Origin: CAYRWR01 sp964537555
GTDB lineage: Bacteria; Spirochaetota; Brevinematia; Brevinematales; CAYRWR01
Assembly: GCA_964537555.1 (NCBI GenBank)
Contig: CAZIAD010000029.1
Coordinates: forward strand, 1 to 45,412
Direction: 5' to 3'
DNA: 45,412 nt
In this document: piece after piece, positions 43,104-45,412 of the stretch
Layout of the letters: each line of letters opens with the position of its first letter
How positions within the stretch are numbered: the stretch's first letter is position 1
Position numbers and translations under genes: made by a program
The notes under the pieces: model-generated
Told to the model about the DNA's origin: nothing
The model's input: the letters and a program-made list of their open reading frames with translations, nothing else
Database searches by the model: none

Positions 43104-45130
43104 GAATTGAAGCCTACCTTGTTCTGGCTTCCTCCCAGCTGGGCATTTTTCTCGGCGCGGATAGCTTCCAGAAAGTCTTTTTGGGTGACTACGCGCTGCT
43201 TCCCGCTGCGCAGGGCGGCTTTACGGGCGGCGTTGTAGACTACATTGGCGATCTGTCCGCCCGCCATCTCGGTCTCAGCCAGCTTCTTGATGTCCACATC
43301 GGGGGCCAGGGGCATCTTCTCCGAGATATGGAGCTCCCAGAGCTTAAGACGGGTGGACATAGTGGGAATGTCAAACTTGATCTTAATGGTAAAACGCCGG
43401 TTCCAGGCGGTATCAAACAGGTCTATGAGGTTGGTAGTAGCCAGGAATACTCCGTCAAAGTTCTCCAGTTCCTCCAGGAGGATGTTCTGCATCTGGTTGT
43501 ATTCCTTGTCGGCGGCCTGTACTACGGCACCACGGGCGCTGAGGAGCTGGTCCGCCTCATTGAAGAACATGAATACGCGTTTCTGGGAAGTCTCAGAGTA
43601 TTTGTAGAATTCCTTGAAGACCTTCTTTACGTTCTTGGCGGACTCTCCCACCCAGGAAGTAACCAGGTTGGAAGCGTCTACTTTAAAGAGCTCGGCATCG
43701 GCTTCTCCGGCCAGGGCTTCGGCGGTTATGGTCTTACCGGTACCACTGGGGCCGTAGAACAGTATCTTGATAGAGTTAAAGCTCTTGGAGGACAGGGTGG
43801 GCTTGACCCCCCACTGCTGCATGGTATTGATAGTGCGGGTCATATCGACGGCGCCCCGCAGGTCTTTTTCTACGACCTGGTCCAGTATCACGTTTTTCAA
43901 AGTGACCCGGGGTATCAGGATCTCATACAGTCCCATATTACGGATCTTGTCCTTACCATTGGCCGATTTGTCCAGCTCTTCGATCTCATCACCGCTTTCC
44001 AGCTTGGAGTGTACTTTTGAGTCCATAGCCTCACCGTCGGTAAAGATCATCTTATAGATACGTTCTTTAGATATCGAGATGGCGTTAAAGTCATAGGGGC
44101 TGAAGTCAAATCCTTCTCTCTCCATCATCTCTTCGAATTCATCCAGGTCTTCATCCACTGTGGATGCTCCGGGGCTGAAGAAGTCGGCCGCATCGATAAT
44201 GCCTTCTTTTACGAAGATGGAATCCTTGGAGAAGCAGTGCAGGATGGCCTGGGTCTGGGAGGGGATAAAGGACAGGTCAGAGAGCAGCTCTTCCAGGTTA
44301 TTGACCACCATTTCCTTGGCGATCACTACCTTATACACCAGGTAGATCAGAAAAGCGAACTCCACGGCAGACAGCTTGTTCTTGTGCAGGAACTTGACCA
44401 GCTCCAGCTTGAGCTTGCAGTCATGCAGGGCCTTCTGGAACTTAGCCAAGGCCCGGGCGAATTCTCCCTGGGTGTAGATGTCCTCGTCATAGTTCAGCTT
44501 GGCCGTGCCCATGACCTTGTAAAAGTTACCCAGGTAGAACAGGTAGCGCATAAAGTCGGATATATCGGACAGGATAGCGTCTACCGACTCGTACTTGGCC
44601 TTGGGATTAAAACTGGGCACTCCCTGGAACTCGGCACCGGTACTCTGTTCAAAGATACGGGCCAGCAGCACGGGGCTCAGGTACATCTTACGGTTGTTAT
44701 AGTAATTGGACAGCTCTTCCAGTGTGAGGTTGATCCGGGAAAAGTCGGTCTCTTCCAGCAGCACCAGTTTGTTCTTTATGAGATTGGAAGTAGGGGAAAT
44801 GACCCGGGAGATATACTGCATGGCGGAGCGGGGCTCGCGGTGGAAGAAGGATGCGGTGTGCCAGATATAGACCCCGTTCTTCTGGTAGAGGCTGGTCCCG
44901 AACAGCAGAAACAGGAGCTGCTTCTCTTCGTAGTTGAGCTTGACCCCTTTTAGCTTAAAGTCCTTGAGGAAAGCACGGTACTCGCCCAGCTCGTGGTGGT
45001 GCAGGCTGAACCAGTCCTCGGGCATAGTGGTGATCTCACTGCGGTCCACAAAACGGTGGTCAAACAGAAAAGCCATGAACTTGCGGGCCAGGTTAAGGCT
45101 GAAATCCAGTATTATATCTCTACTTTGCAT
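43100..45130 (-). CDS. AAA+ ATPase with large N-terminal domain
   Basis: A 676-residue protein. Residues 1-~320 are a helical domain I do not recognise, followed by an acidic linker (~325-345). The AAA+ module has Walker A GPSGTGKT (460-467), Walker B region VFMFFNEAD (519-527) with Asn where Asp is usual, sensor 1 TTN (565-567) and the arginine finger RRF (578-580). Relatives with FNEAD are common among stand-alone bacterial AAA+ proteins and remain poorly characterised. AAGGA precedes the start. It is followed with a 4-bp overlap by the ThiF-tail protein, an unusual pairing that suggests a joint remodelling function. Confidence 0.88.
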   Translation of the reverse strand: MQSRDIILDFSLNLARKFMAFLFDHRFVDRSEITTMPEDWFSLHHHELGEYRAFLKDFKLKGVKLNYEEKQLLFLLFGTSLYQKNGVYIWHTASFFHREPRSAMQYISRVISPTSNLIKNKLVLLEETDFSRINLTLEELSNYYNNRKMYLSPVLLARIFEQSTGAEFQGVPSFNPKAKYESVDAILSDISDFMRYLFYLGNFYKVMGTAKLNYDEDIYTQGEFARALAKFQKALHDCKLKLELVKFLHKNKLSAVEFAFLIYLVYKVVIAKEMVVNNLEELLSDLSFIPSQTQAILHCFSKDSIFVKEGIIDAADFFSPGASTVDEDLDEFEEMMEREGFDFSPYDFNAISISKERIYKMIFTDGEAMDSKVHSKLESGDEIEELDKSANGKDKIRNMGLYEILIPRVTLKNVILDQVVEKDLRGAVDMTRTINTMQQWGVKPTLSSKSFNSIKILFYGPSGTGKTITAEALAGEADAELFKVDASNLVTSWVGESAKNVKKVFKEFYKYSETSQKRVFMFFNEADQLLSARGAVVQAADKEYNQMQNILLEELENFDGVFLATTNLIDLFDTAWNRRFTIKIKFDIPTMSTRLKLWELHISEKMPLAPDVDIKKLAETEMAGGQIANVVYNAARKAALRSGKQRVVTQKDFLEAIRAEKNAQLGGSQNKVGFNS

Positions 45131-45330
45131 TATTTGTCCTTGGTATTATATAGCCTATAAGTATAAAGAGTCAGGACTCAAAAGTCAAAAGACAAAAGGG
45201 AGTTTCAGGATTATTCTTGATTTTATTCTTTATATGGATTATAAATATGAGATGCTGAATCTTTAATAATATTTGGAACTTAGTGCAGGGTGGATAGTAT
45301 CACAATATATATAGGGTTAGTAAAAATGCT
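45131..45330. other. AT-rich intergenic region
   Basis: Holds the leftward AAA+ promoter area (AT-rich, TATATAA-like near 45145-45152). No gene or repeat is supported. Confidence 0.45.
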
Positions 45331-45412
45331 ATGGTAAGAGTTTCTGAAAAAGGTTTAATGGTTAATGACTACTTTAATATTAATGATACTTTTTTCAGTA
45401 AATCATCTAGAT
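45331..45412 (+). CDS. Possible start of a gene cut by the window edge
   Basis: An open frame begins at ATG 45331 (MVRVSEKGLMVNDYFNI) and remains open to the last base. An AGGG lies 14 bases upstream, too far for a good ribosome site. Only 27 codons are visible, so it may be chance. Confidence 0.25.
   Translation, partial: MVRVSEKGLMVNDYFNINDTFFSKSSR

Noticed and set aside
43064..44020. 318-codon rightward open frame across the AAA+ gene
   Set aside because: Antisense shadow of a well-supported gene; composition is typical of a complementary-frame artefact.

Overview
This window looks like chromosomal DNA of an anaerobic or microaerophilic diderm bacterium, most likely a spirochaete. The evidence is a large pyruvate:ferredoxin oxidoreductase, several lipoproteins with signal-peptide cysteines, a bactofilin, an iron-sulphur type PurF and a flagellin-type protein carrying a Sec signal. 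The spirochaete assignment is inferred from this mix; no rRNA, tRNA or other phylogenetic marker was found. Coding DNA has moderate GC except for one AT-rich island gene near 34.8 kb.

Layout. 1-5 kb: a membrane-bound SpoIIE/RsbU-type phosphatase, a GH57 glucan branching enzyme, a secreted flagellin-like protein, an exported thermonuclease and a lone cyclic-nucleotide-binding protein. 5.3-11.6 kb: dnaX-ybaB-recR, then nifJ (PFOR) ending at a textbook TTCG-loop terminator. 11.7-15.7 kb: a 1338-residue two-TM sensor with a ~900-residue Asp/Glu/Ser-rich cytoplasmic linker and a GAF-like end. 15.7-19.2 kb: parts of a peptide ABC transporter (OppB-like and OppD-like) with a metallophosphoesterase and a secreted protein between them. 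19.2-30.2 kb: a DUF4197 lipoprotein, an ABC-F ATPase, a soluble PAS-type histidine kinase, a 7TM/chemoreceptor-like fusion, a secreted GH13 amylase and a GGDEF cyclase. 30.3-33.9 kb: a PDO-like thioredoxin-fold protein, a bactofilin-map pair and nadB.

33.9-37.9 kb is the least ordinary region. A ~3.0 kb insert lies between two blocks that each contain the 3' tail of nadB followed by copies of a 134-bp imperfectly palindromic repeat (two copies on the left, three on the right). The insert holds an AT-rich small lipoprotein gene with its own strong promoter, an attC-like foldable inverted repeat, a TPR lipoprotein and a decayed IS91-family transposase. It looks like a genomic island or cassette that entered by, or was followed by, duplication of the nadB end.

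37.9-45.4 kb: a small lipoprotein, a Nudix hydrolase overlapping purF, a conserved unknown next to an ArsC-type reductase, an AbrB-Doc toxin-antitoxin pair with a consensus promoter, and a translationally coupled pair made of a AAA+ ATPase with Asn in Walker B and a protein with a ThiF/MoeB-like C-terminal tail. The last pair and the nadB island are the best candidates for something undescribed. The secreted flagellin-like protein and the giant acidic sensor come next.
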